DNA of 17,040 nt. Origin: Solirubrobacteraceae bacterium. GTDB lineage: Bacteria > Actinomycetota > Thermoleophilia > Solirubrobacterales > Solirubrobacteraceae. Under the pieces are notes generated by a model that made no database searches, had not been told where the DNA came from, and saw nothing but the letters and a program-made list of their open reading frames with translations. Every line of letters begins with the position of its first letter. Position 1 is the first letter of the stretch. A program made the translations under genes and the position numbers. Positions 1-7,660 of the stretch are shown piece after piece. The stretch lies in the NCBI GenBank assembly GCA_030043235.1, contig JASHYF010000156.1:1-17040 (forward strand). The letters are read 5' to 3'.

Positions 1-1
1 C

Positions 2-508
2 ACGAGCGCCGCGTCCTCGGCCGGCGCGACGACCGCCGCCGGCACGAAGCTTGCGTTCGGCGCCCCGGCCATCGTGGACTACAAGCCCGGTGAATCGTCG
101 AAGCCGGCGTATCGTCTGCAGCTGACCGTGCTCGGCATCAAGAAGGGCTCCCAGACCGAACTCGACGGGGTGGAACTCGAAAAGTCCGAGCAGGGCAAGA
201 CCCCCTACTACGTCACGCTGCGAATCGAGAACGTCGGCTCGGGTGACGCGGCGGCCGAAGACAGCCAGCCGGCGGCCGGCTTCCAGGCGGTCGATGATCG
301 TGGACAGCAGGGTCAGGAACTGAACGTGATCGGCACCTTCCGGCCGTGTCCGAGCGGCACTGAGCCGACGCACTTCACGCACGGCGTCACCTATCAGACG
401 TGCGTGATCTACATGGTCGGAAGCGACGGCTCGATCGTCGAGGAGGAGTGGACCGGAAGCGGCGGCGAAGCCTACTCGGAAAACCCGATCGTGTGGAAGG
501 CGGGCTGA
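2..508 (+). CDS. C-terminal part of a secreted/lipoprotein-like DUF4352-type protein (5' end outside window)
   Basis: The frame is open from the first bases of the window. Before the first possible start (GTG at 74) it encodes a Thr/Ser/Ala/Gly-rich stretch ending in KLAFGAPAIVDY, which reads as the low-complexity linker that follows a signal peptide or lipobox in surface proteins. The gene therefore most likely begins upstream. The rest (about 145 residues) is predicted as beta-rich: RLQLTVLGIKKG, then YYVTLRIENVGSGDA, the pattern of DUF4352/Ig-like extracytoplasmic domains. Two Cys (RPCPSG and YQTCVIY) could form a disulfide. No catalytic motif is visible. It is probably an exported protein of unknown role. 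The DUF4352 assignment rests on pattern only. Confidence 0.6.
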   Translation, partial: TSAASSAGATTAAGTKLAFGAPAIVDYKPGESSKPAYRLQLTVLGIKKGSQTELDGVELEKSEQGKTPYYVTLRIENVGSGDAAAEDSQPAAGFQAVDDRGQQGQELNVIGTFRPCPSGTEPTHFTHGVTYQTCVIYMVGSDGSIVEEEWTGSGGEAYSENPIVWKAG

Positions 509-716
509 GCGAGCGGCTGAGCTGTCGAGCGGTTCTCCACGCCGCGGTCGGCTCGTTGATCCAACCGCCGCGTGATCCGCGTTCGATGGGACGGTCCGAG
601 CCCTCGGCGGCACGCTGCTGAGCTCGATCGTCTCCGTGATTCCAGACCGTCGCGAGGCTCAACCAACACGCCTGCTCACATCCGAACGCGAGCGTGCGAG
701 GGGCGTCGCGCGGGGG

Positions 717-833
717 TACGCGATCGCCAACGCCGCGGGGTACGTCGCCAGCGACGAATCCCTGTTCGTGCATGGGAGCGCCATCGACGTCGACGGCGGC
801 CGCACCGCTGTCGCCGCCATCGCCCCGAGCTGA
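717..833 (+). pseudogene. C-terminal remnant of a short-chain dehydrogenase/reductase (SDR)
   Basis: The frame from 717 encodes YAIANAAGYVASDES, then LFVHGSAIDVDGGRTAV, and stops at 831-833. This is the classical SDR C-terminal block (I/VANAxxFLASDES..xTGxxxxVDGGxT). Nothing of the Rossmann TGxxxGIG motif or the YxxxK active site is present upstream. The residues before 717 in this frame (Arg/Glu-rich) do not look like SDR sequence. About the last 35 residues of a roughly 250-residue enzyme remain, so this is a relic. It lies between a surface-protein gene and a poxB relic, in a stretch that collects broken metabolic genes. Confidence 0.65.
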
Positions 834-941
834 CACGCCGGCAAGCCGCGGGCGCAGGGGTGCGCGGGCGACGCGTGTCGCCTCCCCGGCAAAGGGCGTC
901 TGGCCGCGTCGGACCGCGCCCGGCTGGTCAGGACCTCGCTG

Positions 942-1517
942 TCACACGGGCAAGACAGGGTCACGAGTGCCCCCGGGGGCCGGCACACCGGGGAGCTGAG
1001 CGACGTCGCGGACGCTCTCCTTTGCCAGGTCGACCACTTGGTCGGCGTGACCGTGCCAGATGAGCTTCGCGGTCGCGCTGGCGAAGCCCTTCGTCTGTTC
1101 CCAGCTCGGGTACTGCGGCATCCCCGCCGCGAGCCCGGCCGTCTTGATCGAGACCAGCGCCGGACCGGAGTGCTCAAACGCCTGGGTGAGCGCCGCCGGC
1201 ACGTCGTCGTGGCGGTCGACGCCGATCCCGAGCATCGCGTAGGAGCCGGCGAGCTTCGCGAAGTCCGGGTTCTCGAGGTCGGTTTCATACGGCTCGACGC
1301 CCTCGGAGAGCATCTCCCAGTGCACCATGTCGAGCAGGCCGTTGTCGAACACGATGATCTTGATCGGCAGGTCGTAGGTCGTGATCGTGCTCAGGTCGCC
1401 CAGCAGCATCGTGAGCCCTCCGTCACCGCACATCGCGACCACCTGGCGCCCCGGATAGGCGAGCTGGGCGCCGATGGCCTGGGGCATCGCGTTTGCCATC
1501 GAGTGTCTGCAACGCGC
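942..1517 (-). pseudogene. poxB: C-terminal third of a PoxB-type, TPP-dependent pyruvate dehydrogenase/oxidase
   Basis: Homology begins abruptly at SMANAMPQAIGAQLAYPG (minus strand, about 1517) and runs to the stop at 942-944. The TPP-binding motif is kept: CGDGG, and about 25 residues later VFDN. Next come VEPYETDLENPDFAKLAGSY and QTKGFASATAKLI, typical of the PoxB C-terminal domain. In intact proteins (about 575 residues) the first block follows HGS and two whole domains (PYR and FAD/central). Here the upstream codons (Arg/Ala-rich, with RCRHSMANAM at the junction) are not PoxB sequence. The frame stays open to 1721 but is not supported as coding there. PoxB converts pyruvate to acetate and CO2 at the membrane. 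This copy lacks the substrate and FAD domains and should be inactive. Confidence 0.75.
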
Positions 1518-2250
1518 ATACCCATCGCCAACCTCCCTTTCGGAGCACATCAGGAGCAAGCGCATCATCTCGCGTTGGCGCTGGCATGCGCAAGCGACGA
1601 ACGTCGTAAAGAGGCGCGAACGCGGCGACGCCACGGCGCACGATCGTGGACGAGCCGAACGCCTGCGAGGATCGACCCAAAATGCGAGTTCGGACGGTCG
1701 TCTCGCGGTGGAAGATCCCAATTTGGGAGAACTATGTCGTGAGTTTGCCGCAATTTGCGCATTTTTTCGGAACGTACACGCTAGACAAATGGCTCGATGT
1801 ATGTGACGCTCCGTTCGTCCGGCTGTAGTTGCCTCGCCGGCCGCTTCATCCGGTCAAGCTCAAGCCGGCCGCAGGTCTGGCGTGAGGACGCAATTCGGGG
1901 TGTCGACCGGCCGTTGCGCTCAGTAGCGAGCGCAGGGGGTGAGAGATTGCTGCTTTCATCGCTATGAATCCGAGCGCCGGAGCTCGGAGCTGACGGTCCA
2001 GCCGCGGTTGATCGCGCCCCTCGAGCCTTCGTGATGAGCTAGTTCTCCAGTCTCGCCACGCCCCTCGAGCAGCTACTCGACTGGATCCCAGGCGCCAGCG
2101 CTCCGGCCCGCGAGCGAGATCCCTGCAATCGACCGGCGCGTCGCTGGCCGCGAGCCAGTGCTGTCGGTGGACGGGTGAGGTTGGCTGGCCGTACACGCCC
2201 GACTGGAGAGGGCGGTAACGCTCAGGGATTAACGCCAGCGCGTGTAACGA
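1518..2250. other. Gene-poor stretch between the poxB remnant and oxdC
   Basis: I find no convincing gene in about 730 bases. The open frames here encode Arg/Pro/Ala-rich sequence with no recognisable motif. The part around 1675-1810 is clearly less GC-rich than its surroundings (for example the run near 1760-1772, gcattttttcgg), as expected for degenerate or promoter-bearing DNA. A promoter for the oxdC transcript presumably lies in its last few hundred bases, but I could not single out -35/-10 boxes with confidence. Confidence 0.4.
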
Positions 2251-2308
2251 AGCCCGTAAACCCGGACCACGTGCATCGCACGGGTCCCCGCAGAGACAAG
2301 GAACCCGG
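2251..2308 (+). promoter_or_regulatory. Structured leader, copy 1 (upstream of oxdC)
   Basis: AAACCCGGACC is followed by a hairpin at 2264-2287. GGACC (2264-2268) pairs with GGTCC (2283-2287). After one bulged A, CGTGC (2270-2274) pairs with GCACG (2278-2282) around the loop ATC. The segment AGAGACAAGGAA follows, whose AAGGAA (2298-2303) is the ribosome-binding site, 5 nt before the ATG. The same architecture stands in front of maeA at 3523-3579. The differences between the copies leave the outer stem paired. It may be an RNA cis-element acting on translation, or a protein operator on DNA (inverted GGACC...GGTCC). The sequence alone does not decide. Confidence 0.6.
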
Positions 2309-3478
2309 ATGGCGACAACTATGACAACAGAGACGTCGGGTATGCCCGAGCCAATTCGCAACGGCGAGGGCGCTCCGATCCTGGGGCCGCGCAACGTTCC
2401 GCTCGAGCGCGAGAACCCCGACCTCCTCATCTCGCCGTGGACCGACAACGGCACGATCCCGAACCTCAAGTTCTCGTTCGCGACTGCTCGCAACCGCGTC
2501 CTGAGCGGCGGTTGGGCCCGCGAGGTCACGGCTCGCGAGTTGCCGATCGCCACCGAACTCGCCGCGGTCAACATGCGCTTGAAGCCGGGCGGGATCCGCG
2601 AGATGCACTGGCACAAGGAGGGCGAGTGGTCATACATGCTGGCCGGCCGGGCGAGGATCACCGCGATCGATGCCGGCGGGCGCAATTTCATCGATGACGT
2701 CGGCGAGGGCGACCTGTGGTACTTCCCCGCCGGCTTGCCCCACTCGATCCAGGGTCTGGAGGAGGGCTGCGAGTTCCTGCTCGTCTTTGACGACGGTCAC
2801 TTCTCCGAGAACGAAACGTTCCTGATCACGGACTTCTTCAAGCACACGCCACGCGAGGTGCTAGCCCACAACTTCGGCGTGCCGCAGGCTGCCTTTGCGG
2901 AGATCCCCGTCGATGTCGCGCATGACCGCTACGTGTTCGCCGGCAAGGTGCCGCCCTCGATCGAGAGGGACGCCGTCGAGTCGCCCGCGGGAACGGTGCC
3001 GCAGAAGTTCAGCCATCGGCTGCTCGCCCAGGAGCCGGTCAAGGCTCCCGGGGGGCAGGTTCGCATCGCCGACTCCGTCACCACCTTCCCCGCCTCGAAG
3101 ACGGTCGCGTGCGCCCGGGTGGAGGTGGAGCCCGGCGCCATGCGTGAGCTGCACTGGCATCCCAACGTCGACGAGTGGCAGTACTACATCTCCGGCAGGG
3201 GACGCATGACCGTGTTCGCCGCAAGCGAACACGCGCGAACCTTCGACTACCAAGCCGGCGACGTCGGCTACGTGCCGTTCGCGATGGGCCACTACGTCGA
3301 GAACACCGGCGATGAGACGCTGTGCTTCCTCGAGATGTTCCGCAGCGACCACTTCGCCGACGTCTCGCTCAACCAATGGATGGCGCTGACGCCGCCGGAG
3401 CTCGTAAAGGCGCACCTCAACCTGAGCGACGAGACCATGGCAGCGCTCTCCAAGCAGAAGCAGATCATCGTCCGATGA
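2309..3478 (+). CDS. oxdC: Oxalate decarboxylase (bicupin OxdC)
   Basis: OxdC splits oxalate into formate and CO2 using Mn, consuming a proton. The 389-residue length matches the family (about 385). Domain 1 has HWHKEGEW at 100-107 and the fourth ligand in FPAGLPHS (His145). The active-site lid follows as SENET at 166-170, with Glu167 at the position of the catalytic lid Glu of the Bacillus SENST loop. A Glu replaces Ser at the fourth lid position. Domain 2 has HWHPNVDEW at 282-290 and a ligand in MGHYVENTG (His328). No signal peptide is visible, so it is cytosolic. The first 11 residues (MATTMTTETSG) precede the conserved fold and resemble the start of the downstream malic enzyme. The start is fixed by AAGGAA 5 nt upstream. 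A decarboxylase rather than an oxidase is favoured by the Glu lid. Confidence 0.92.
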   Translation: MATTMTTETSGMPEPIRNGEGAPILGPRNVPLERENPDLLISPWTDNGTIPNLKFSFATARNRVLSGGWAREVTARELPIATELAAVNMRLKPGGIREMHWHKEGEWSYMLAGRARITAIDAGGRNFIDDVGEGDLWYFPAGLPHSIQGLEEGCEFLLVFDDGHFSENETFLITDFFKHTPREVLAHNFGVPQAAFAEIPVDVAHDRYVFAGKVPPSIERDAVESPAGTVPQKFSHRLLAQEPVKAPGGQVRIADSVTTFPASKTVACARVEVEPGAMRELHWHPNVDEWQYYISGRGRMTVFAASEHARTFDYQAGDVGYVPFAMGHYVENTGDETLCFLEMFRSDHFADVSLNQWMALTPPELVKAHLNLSDETMAALSKQKQIIVR

Positions 3479-3522
3479 ACGAACACGTATCGCCAGAGAA
3501 CGACAGACACCGTGTGATCAGA

Positions 3523-3579
3523 CCCATAAAACCCGGACCACGCGTGTAGCACTGGTCCCTGGAGAGATAAGGAAACAGC
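3523..3579 (+). promoter_or_regulatory. Structured leader, copy 2 (upstream of maeA)
   Basis: AAAACCCGGACCACG opens a hairpin at 3535-3558. GGACCA (3535-3540) pairs with TGGTCC (3553-3558), and GTG (3544-3546) pairs with CAC (3550-3552) around the loop TAG, with CGC bulged on the 5' side. AGAGATAAGGAA follows, with AAGGAA at 3569-3574 as RBS 5 nt before ATG. The element lies in the 101-nt gap after oxdC, so maeA has its own control signal although both genes point the same way. Compared with copy 1, the sixth outer pair is A-T here instead of a bulged A, and the inner stem sequence differs while remaining paired. No U-tract terminator is visible. Confidence 0.6.
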
Positions 3580-5265
3580 ATGGCTACGACGACGGCAAAA
3601 ACGACTTCGGGTGCAGGTCGCAGCCTGCTCCGCAACCCGCAGCTCAACCGCGGAACGGCGTTCACCTTGGAGGAGCGCGACGCGCTGGGGCTCGAGGGCC
3701 TCCTTCCCGCCGGCGTGCTCTCGCTCGACGAGCAGGCGAAGCGCTCGTATGAGCAGTACAACGAGCAGCCGACCGACCTGGCGAAGAACGAGTTTCTGGC
3801 GGCGCTCCACGACCGTGACGAGGTCCTCTACTACAAGCTGCTCGAGGACCATCTCAAGGAAATGCTCCCGGTCGTCTATGACCCGGTGGTTGCCCAGGCG
3901 ATCGAGCGCTACAGCCACGAGTTCCAGCGCCCAAACGGCGTCTACCTGTCGATCGACGACATCGACGGTGTCGAACGTGCGTTTCACAACTACGGCCTCG
4001 GCGCCGATGAGGTCGACCTGCTCGTCGCGACCGACGCCGAGGAGATCCTCGGGATCGGCGACTGGGGCGCTCAGGGGATGGACATCTCGATCGGCAAGCT
4101 CGCCGTCTACACCGCGGCGGCGGGGATCCATCCCGACCGCGTGATCCCGGTGATGCTGGACGTGGGCACCGACCGCGAGTCGCTGCTCAACGATCCCCTC
4201 TATGTCGGCAACCGCCACAGCCGCGTGCGCGGCGAGCGCTACGACGAGCTGATCGCGACCTACATCGGGACCGCCTCCAAGCTGTTCCCTGAGGCGCTGC
4301 TTCACTTCGAGGACTTCGGGCCCTCGAACGCGCGGAGGATCCTCGAGGCCTACCGCGGCAAGGCGCGGATCTTCAATGACGACGTGCAGGGGACGGGAGC
4401 GATCACGCTCGCGGGGGTGCTCGCCGGGATGCGCGTCGCGAAAAGCCGGCCGAGCGAGCAGCGGGTCGTGATCTTCGGCTCCGGCACCGCGGGGATCGGC
4501 ATCGCCGATGAGATCCGCAAGGTCATGATCGCCGACGGTCTCTCCGAGGAAGACGCGACGCGACGCTTCTTCTGCGTCGACAAGCAGGGCCTGCTCGTGG
4601 ACGACATGAAGGATCTTCGTGACTTCCAGGTCCCCTACGCGCAGCCACGCGGTGCGGTCTCAGGCTGGAGCCTCGAGAACGGCAGCGGCCCGATCGGCCT
4701 CTACGAGGTCGTCGCGAACGTGCACCCGACGTTGATCGTCGGCACCTCGACGGTCGGTGGCGCGTTCACCGAGCAGATCGTGCGCGAGATGGCAAAGCAC
4801 GTCGAGCGCCCACTGATCTTCCCGCTCTCGAACCCGACCGAACTGATCGAGGCGATCCCGGCCGACGTGATCAAGTGGAGCGAGGGCCATGCGCTCATAG
4901 GAACCGGGACACCGTGGGAACCGGTGCCCTACAAGGGCGTCGACTACGCCATCGGGCAGGCCAACAACGCGCTCGTGTACCCCGGCATCGGTCTCGGGAC
5001 GATCGTCTCGAAGGCCAGCCACGTGAGCGACGGCATGCTGCTCGCCGCGGCCGAGGCGATCGCCTCACAGGTCGACGTGAACACGCCCGGCGCGGCCATC
5101 CTGCCAGCGGTCGAGAACCTGCGTGCGAGCTCGGCGACGGTCGCCGTCGCGGTGGCAGAAAAGGCGGCCGAGGAAGGGCTCGCGCAGGCGAAGCTCGCCG
5201 ATCCCGTGCAGGCGGTGCAGGAGGCGATGTGGCAGGCGAGCTATCCGGTCCTGGAGGTGAAGTGA
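3580..5265 (+). CDS. maeA: NAD-dependent malic enzyme (MaeA/SfcA type)
   Basis: The enzyme oxidatively decarboxylates L-malate to pyruvate, CO2 and NADH. At 561 residues it has the length of the large MaeA class (E. coli about 565). Seen in order: the family N-terminal block RGTAFTLEERDALGLEGLLP near 24-43; IGDWGAQGMDISIGKL near 161-176, which bears the conserved Lys; LDVGTD and the PLYVGNRHSR loop; the metal-binding signature FNDDVQGTGA near 265-274; and the dinucleotide fold FGSGTAGIGIA near 299-309. The first 11 residues (MATTTAKTTSG) are extra-domain and echo the oxdC start. Start ATG 3580 has AAGGAA 5 nt upstream. The stop overlaps the fumC start by one base (TGATG), so the two are translationally coupled. 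A malolactic enzyme is a close relative and cannot be excluded, but coupling to fumarase favours malic enzyme. Confidence 0.9.
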   Translation: MATTTAKTTSGAGRSLLRNPQLNRGTAFTLEERDALGLEGLLPAGVLSLDEQAKRSYEQYNEQPTDLAKNEFLAALHDRDEVLYYKLLEDHLKEMLPVVYDPVVAQAIERYSHEFQRPNGVYLSIDDIDGVERAFHNYGLGADEVDLLVATDAEEILGIGDWGAQGMDISIGKLAVYTAAAGIHPDRVIPVMLDVGTDRESLLNDPLYVGNRHSRVRGERYDELIATYIGTASKLFPEALLHFEDFGPSNARRILEAYRGKARIFNDDVQGTGAITLAGVLAGMRVAKSRPSEQRVVIFGSGTAGIGIADEIRKVMIADGLSEEDATRRFFCVDKQGLLVDDMKDLRDFQVPYAQPRGAVSGWSLENGSGPIGLYEVVANVHPTLIVGTSTVGGAFTEQIVREMAKHVERPLIFPLSNPTELIEAIPADVIKWSEGHALIGTGTPWEPVPYKGVDYAIGQANNALVYPGIGLGTIVSKASHVSDGMLLAAAEAIASQVDVNTPGAAILPAVENLRASSATVAVAVAEKAAEEGLAQAKLADPVQAVQEAMWQASYPVLEVK

Positions 5266-6740
5266 TGGCGACGGCAACCCACGCCAAGCTCCGCTCGCTG
5301 CCAATCGGCACCGGGGAAAGCGGAAAGCGCGTCGAGAGCGACTCGATGGGGCCCATCGAGGTTCCGGGCGAGCACTACTGGGGCGCCCAGACCGAGCGCT
5401 CGCTGATCCACTTCTCGATCGGCGACGATCACATGCCAAAGGCGGTCTACCACGCCTATGGCTACGTCAAGAAGGCTGCGGCGATGGTGAACGCCGAGGC
5501 CGCGCGGCTAGAGGGCGATCTCGCTGAAGCGATCATCGCCGCGGCCGACGAGGTGATCGCGGGAGAACTCGACAGCGAGTTCCCGCTGTACGTGTGGCAG
5601 ACCGGCTCGGGCACGCAGTCGAACATGAACGTCAACGAGGTGATCGGAAACCGCGCGAGCCAGCTTCTCGGCGGCAAGCTCGGCTCCAAGCACCCGGTGC
5701 ACCCCAACGACCACGTGAACATGGGGCAATCCTCGAACGACACGTTCCCAACGGCGATGCACATCGCGACGCTCTTCGCGGTCCGAGAGCACACGCTGCC
5801 GCGGCTCGATGAGCTGATCGACGCGATCTGGAAGAAGGCGGAGCAATGGGTCGAGGTGGTCAAGATCGGTCGCACGCACCTGCAGGACGCGGTACCGCTG
5901 ACCGTCGGCCAGGAGTGGTCCGGCTGGGCGACGCAGCTGCGCGACGCACGCGCCCGCCTGGAGCAGTCGCTGACGGGACTGCACGAGCTCGCCGCAGGCG
6001 GGACCGCTGTCGGCACGGGGCTGAACGCACCCGGCGGCTTCGGCGAGCAGATCGCGGCGAAGCTCGCCGAGCTCACCGGCCTCCCGCTCAAGACAGCGCC
6101 GAACAAGTTCGCCGCGCAGGGCTCGCTGGACGCGATGGTCGCTGCCAGCGCCGGCCTGCGCGGGGTCGCGGTATCGCTGATGAAGATCGCCAACGACATC
6201 CGCTGGCTGGCGTCAGGGCCGCGTGCCGGGCTTCACGAGCTGAAGATCCCAGCAAACGAGCCTGGCTCTTCGATCATGCCGGGCAAGGTCAATCCAACGC
6301 AAGAGGAGGCGATGGTGATGGTCTGCCTGCAGGTGATCGGCGAGGACTCGATCGTCGCCGCCGCCGGCGCGCAGGGCAACTTCGAGCTCAACGCGATGCG
6401 CCCGATCATCATCAACAACGTCCTTCACTCAGCGCGGATTCTGAGCGACGACTGCGAGAAGCTCCGGCGCTTCAGCATCGAGGGAACCGAGCTCGACGAC
6501 GAGAAGGTCAATTCGTACGTGGGCCGCTCGCTCATGCTCGTGACAGCGCTTTCGCCGCACATCGGGTACGACAGGGCATCCGCCATCGCCCACAAGGCCG
6601 ACGACGAAGGCACCACGTTGCGAGAAGCGGCGCTCGCACTGGGCGTCTCCGCCGGCGACTTCGACCGGATCGTCGACCCCAAGGCGATGGTCGGCAGCCC
6701 CCGGCGTGATCTTGGACTCGCAGGCGAGGCGGTGCGGTGA
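5265..6740 (+). CDS. fumC: Class II fumarate hydratase
   Basis: Fumarase interconverts fumarate and L-malate and here would feed the malic enzyme encoded just upstream. The protein is 491 residues. Diagnostic motifs are TGSGTQSNMN (about 113-122, fumarase rather than aspartase or argininosuccinate lyase), GRTHLQDA (about 202-209, catalytic His region) and the superfamily signature GSSIMPGKVNP (about 334-344, catalytic Ser loop). The fold proper starts near MGPIEVPGEHYWG. ATG 5265 is chosen because it overlaps the maeA stop (TGATG) and has GGAGG 9 nt before it. That leaves an extension of about 27 residues, beginning MATATHAKLR. The in-frame sequence upstream to 4875 is inside maeA and not coding. 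The stop is followed after 55 nt by a truncated mdh, so the cluster once held a further C4-acid enzyme. Confidence 0.92.
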   Translation: MATATHAKLRSLPIGTGESGKRVESDSMGPIEVPGEHYWGAQTERSLIHFSIGDDHMPKAVYHAYGYVKKAAAMVNAEAARLEGDLAEAIIAAADEVIAGELDSEFPLYVWQTGSGTQSNMNVNEVIGNRASQLLGGKLGSKHPVHPNDHVNMGQSSNDTFPTAMHIATLFAVREHTLPRLDELIDAIWKKAEQWVEVVKIGRTHLQDAVPLTVGQEWSGWATQLRDARARLEQSLTGLHELAAGGTAVGTGLNAPGGFGEQIAAKLAELTGLPLKTAPNKFAAQGSLDAMVAASAGLRGVAVSLMKIANDIRWLASGPRAGLHELKIPANEPGSSIMPGKVNPTQEEAMVMVCLQVIGEDSIVAAAGAQGNFELNAMRPIIINNVLHSARILSDDCEKLRRFSIEGTELDDEKVNSYVGRSLMLVTALSPHIGYDRASAIAHKADDEGTTLREAALALGVSAGDFDRIVDPKAMVGSPRRDLGLAGEAVR

Positions 6741-6795
6741 TGGGGTGCGTCGGCACCAAGGACCAGTGATCGCGCAAACGCAGGAGAGCCAAACA

Positions 6796-7113
6796 ATGAA
6801 AGTGGGCATAGTCGGTGCGGGAATGGCCGGCAGCACCGCCGGTTTCGCCATCGTCATGAATGAAATAGCCGATGAACTCGTCATGGTCGATATCAATGCG
6901 AAGCTGGCTCAAGCGCAGGCGGAAGATTCGGTCGATGCCACGCCTTTCGGCGCGGCAGTCCGTGTCTCGGCCGGGGATTACGAACAACTCAGTGGAGCCC
7001 GCGTTGTCTTGCTTTGTCGTGGGGTGGCCCAGCGGCCCGGTGAGACGAGGGGGTTGGCGGTCACAAGTCGCCGGTCTCGTTCGTCAATCCTTTTAGACGG
7101 AGATGACGGATGA
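6796..7113 (+). pseudogene. mdh: N-terminal third of a lactate/malate dehydrogenase (truncated)
   Basis: The start MKVGIVGAGMAGSTAGFAIV is the LDH/MDH-type Rossmann loop (GxGxxG at 7-12), with Asp32 in VMVDIN as the expected NAD-specific acidic residue. Homology continues through LSGARVVLLCRGVAQRPGETR at residues 65-85, equivalent to the conserved AGxxQxPGETR block, and then stops. The remaining 20 residues are Ser/Arg-rich, the RDLLxRN helix does not follow, and the catalytic domain is absent (family about 310 residues). The fragment runs into the sigma-factor gene, overlapping its start. Codons such as ATA, GAA, AAT and GAT are more frequent than in neighbouring genes, suggesting a different source. 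An RBS-like AGGAGA precedes the ATG by 9 nt. The break is a deletion junction near 7050. Confidence 0.75.
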
Positions 7114-7660
7114 GCGAGAGGACAGGAAGCTCTTGGAGGCGACTCGCGAAGGGGAGGCGGAGGCCTTCGGGGAGTTCTTCAGGCGCAATCGCGCGGTCGT
7201 GCTGTCGGCTCTGAGGGCGCGCACGGGCGATAGCGAACTGGCTGCCGATCTGCTGGCGGAGACGTTCGCAGCGGCCCTCGTGAATGCGCTCGACGAGGAG
7301 CGGGTGCTGCCGGACGTGCCGATCGCCTGGGTGATGACGATCGCGCGCCACAAGCTGATCGACAGCGCGAGGCGGGGGGAGGTGGAGCGTTCGGCCCGTG
7401 AGCGCCTCGCGCTGGAGCCACTCGAGCTCGACGACGACTCGATTCGCCGGATCGAGGCTCTGATCGACGCGACCGACGTCGAGGCGAGGCTTGCAGAGCA
7501 GCTACCGCCCGACCAGTTCCAGGCGCTGCGGGCACGAGTGTTCGACGAACACGAGTACGAGGAGATTGCGCGCGAGCTGCGCTGCTCGCGGGCGGTCGTG
7601 CGTAAGCGCGTCAGCCGCGCGCTGAAGACGCTCCGCGGAGCTATGGAGGCACCGAGATGA
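7103..7660 (+). CDS. ECF-type RNA polymerase sigma factor
   Basis: The protein has 185 residues. Region 2 spans about 18-100: EAEAFGEFFRRNRAVVLSAL, then AADLLAETFAAAL and PIAWVMTIARHKLIDSARR (core binding and -10 recognition). Region 4 spans about 133-180: LPPDQFQALRARVFDEHEYE followed by the helix-turn-helix IARELRCSRAVVRKRVSRAL (-35 recognition). A linker of about 30 acidic residues separates them. This is the two-domain ECF layout with no C-terminal extension. The stop overlaps the next gene's ATG (ATGA), so it is co-translated with a one-TM membrane protein, the usual place for a sigma regulator. Start ATG 7103 sits in the tail of the mdh fragment; GACGGAG upstream is only a modest RBS. 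The ECF subgroup cannot be assigned by eye. Confidence 0.85.
   Translation: MTDEREDRKLLEATREGEAEAFGEFFRRNRAVVLSALRARTGDSELAADLLAETFAAALVNALDEERVLPDVPIAWVMTIARHKLIDSARRGEVERSARERLALEPLELDDDSIRRIEALIDATDVEARLAEQLPPDQFQALRARVFDEHEYEEIARELRCSRAVVRKRVSRALKTLRGAMEAPR

Noticed and set aside
969..980. GCCCCCGGGGGC palindrome as a terminator for the poxB remnant
   Set aside because: It lies inside the conserved reading frame before the stop, and short GC palindromes are expected in such GC-rich DNA.
3292..4305. Long minus-strand frames opposite oxdC, maeA and fumC
   Set aside because: They mirror well-identified plus-strand enzymes and have the Val/Asp/Arg/Leu composition of antisense GC-rich frames.
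6745..6795. Possible third leader copy before the mdh fragment (AAGGACCAGTG ... AGGAGAG)
   Set aside because: It shares GGACCA and a purine-rich RBS but has no TGGTCC partner to close the stem and does not align further.
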